From: Mesostigma viride
Lineage: Eukaryota; Streptophyta; Mesostigmatophyceae; Mesostigmatales; Mesostigmataceae
Length of the DNA: 64,000 nt
Direction: 5' to 3'
NCBI GenBank assembly: GCA_009746045.1
Contig: RPFO01000022.1
Span: 4,181,094-4,245,093 of the forward strand
Every line of letters starts with the position of its first letter. The first letter of the stretch is position 1. The translations under genes were made by a program, and so were the position numbers. The notes beneath the pieces are model-generated. The model did no database searches. It was not told where the DNA came from and saw nothing but the letters and a program-made list of their open reading frames with translations. Shown piece by piece: positions 62,401-64,000 of this stretch.

Positions 62401-64000
62401 CTTGCGTGCGCGGTGGATGTACATGTGTGTGCAGTCGCCCCTTGCGTGCGCGGTGTGTGTACATGTGTGTGCAGCAGCCCCTTGCGTGCGCGGTGTATGT
62501 ACGTGTGTGTGCAGCCGCCCCTTGCGTGCTTTGTGTGTGTACATGTGTGTGCATCCTTGTCCTTGCGTGCATGGTGTATGTACATGTGTGTGCAGCCGGC
62601 CCTTGCGTGCGCGGTGGATGTACATGTGCGGGCAGTTGCCCCTTGCGTGCGCGGTGTATGTACGTGTGTGTGCAGCCGTCCCTTGCGTGCGCGGTGTATG
62701 TACGTGTGTGTGCAGCCGCCCCTTGCGTGCATGGTGAGTGTAAGTGTGTGTGCAGCAGCCCCTTGCGTGCGCAGTGTATGTACGTGTGTGTGCAGCCGCC
62801 CCTTGCGTGCGCGGTGTGTGTATACTGTGTGTGCATGCCGGCCCTTGCGTGCATGGTGTGTGTACGTGTGTGTGCAGCCGCCCCTTACATGGGCGGTGTA
62901 TGTACGTGTGTGTGCATGCCGGCCCTTGCGTGCGCGGTGTATGTACGTGTTAATGCAGCCGCCCCTTGCGTGCGCAGTGTATGTCCATGTGTGGGCAGTT
63001 TCCCCTTGCGTGCGCGGTGTATGTACGTGTGTGTGCAGCCGGCCCTTGCGTGCGCGGTGTGTGTACATGTGTGTGCAGTTGCCCCTTGCGTGCGCGGTGT
63101 ATGTAAGTGTGTGTGCAGCCGGCCCTTGCGTGCGCGGTGTGTGTACATGTGAGTGCAGCTGCCCCAAGCGTGCGCGGTGTGTGTACATGTGTGTGCAGTT
63201 GCCCCTTGCGTGCGCGGTGGATGTACGTGTGTGTGCATGCCGGCAATTGCGTGCATGGTGTGTGTACGTGTGTGTGCAGCCGCCCCTTGCGTGCGCGGTG
63301 TAGGTACGTGTGTGTGCATGCCGGCCCTTGCGTGCAAGGTGTGTGTAAGTGTGTGTGCAGCCCCTTGCGTGCATGGTGTATGTACGTGTGTGTGCAGCTG
63401 CCCCTTGCGTGCGCGGTGTGTGTACGTGTGTGTGCAGCCGCCCCGTGGTTGCGCGGTGTATGTACATGTGTGTGCAGTTGCCCCTTGCGTGCGCGGTGTA
63501 TGTACGTGTGTGGCAGCCGCCCCTTGCGTGCGCGTGTAGTGTGGTACGTGTGTGTGCAGCCGCCCCAAGCGTGCGCGGTGTGTGTACATGTGTGTGCAGT
63601 TGCCCCTTGCGTGCGCGGTGTATGTACGTGTGTGTGCAGCCGCCCCGTGGTTGCGCGGTGTATGTACATGTGTGTGCAGTTGCCCCTTGCGTGCGCGGTG
63701 TATGTACGTGTGTGTGCAGCCGCCCCTTGCGTGCGCGGTGTAGGTACGTGTGTGTGCAGCCGCCCCAAGCGTGCGCGGTGTGTGTACATGTGTGTGCAGT
63801 TGCCCCTTGCGTGCGCGGTGTGTGTACGTGTGTGTGCAGCCGCCCCTTGCGTGCGCGGTGGATGTACGTGTGTGTGCATGCCGGCAATTGCGTGCATGGT
63901 GTGTGTACGTGTGTGTGCAGCCGCCCCTTGCGTGCGCGTGTGTTGTACGTGTGTGTGCACTCGCCCCTTGCGTGCGCGGTGGATGTTACATGTGTGTGCA
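59411..64000. repeat. 40 bp satellite, block 3, running off the right edge
   Basis: Continues the same higher-order order: the GTGCTTTGTGTG landmark is at ~62527, which is 5,978 bp after the last one (3,645 plus the 2,013 bp insertion plus eight monomers). Several one-base deletions appear near 61480, 62040, 63520 and 63930. Confidence 0.96.

Noticed and set aside
45896..63960. Cys-rich (plus) and His/Thr-rich (minus) proteins of up to 1,206 residues
   Set aside because: All six frames of the 40 bp satellite are stop-poor, and starts and stops fall wherever monomer variants allow. No splice signals or non-repeat domain.
46066..64000. CRISPR array
   Set aside because: Repeats are contiguous without unique spacers, and the context is eukaryotic.

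Overview
The window is nuclear DNA of a eukaryote, most likely a green-lineage alga with a large, repeat-rich genome. The evidence is spliceosomal introns with GT..AG ends and C-rich polypyrimidine tracts, a polo-like kinase with two polo boxes (a gene land plants lack but green algae keep), a GDP-mannose 4,6-dehydratase, an intact plant-type CACTA transposon, L1-type LINE fragments and abundant mini- and microsatellites. Exons are GC-rich and spacer is AT-richer. No operons or bacterial features are present. The exact lineage cannot be settled from the sequence alone.

Left part (1-16200): the minus strand carries most of one large split gene, assembled here from seven exons between 10403 and 492. 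Every junction agrees in phase. It encodes a class II (bacterial PcnB-like) poly(A) polymerase / CCA-adding nucleotidyltransferase with an N-terminus that resembles an organelle transit peptide, and its 3' end runs off the left edge. Its 1-2.4 kb introns are packed with tandem arrays, and four of them repeat the end of the upstream exon together with its GT splice donor. A 1.1 kb inverted-repeat-bounded element and a 200 bp palindrome also lie in its introns. Upstream (10.9-15.7 kb, minus) are two decayed copies of a LINE ORF1.

Middle (16206-30300): a complete 8.84 kb CACTA element has 25 bp terminal inverted repeats, GTGGTAAAAA subterminal arrays, a six-exon transposase on + and an accessory gene on -. 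It is followed by a (GGAT)n array and a 5'-truncated, palm-deleted LINE reverse transcriptase, both enclosed in a 95 bp inverted repeat, and by a diverged dispersed repeat. A short module centred on a GGCGCC palindrome occurs three times (11.2, 25.1 and 30.1 kb).

Genic island (32-42 kb): a small unidentified split gene (minus) is divergent from the intronless polo-like kinase (plus). Short tandem arrays follow it, then a 0.73 kb (CTCC)n array and the intronless GMD gene. GMD makes GDP-4-keto-6-deoxymannose, the precursor of GDP-fucose; the kinase acts in cell division. They share no pathway.

Right part (42-64 kb): mostly non-coding spacer with dispersed CAACGGCCGTTG palindromes, a 153 bp duplication, a short telomere-like CACCCTA array and a truncated tRNA-Ser-like sequence. 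About 16 kb of a 40 bp GT/GC-rich satellite then reaches the right edge. The satellite shows a 3.65 kb higher-order period and is interrupted by 0.16 kb and 2.0 kb insertions that share a terminus.
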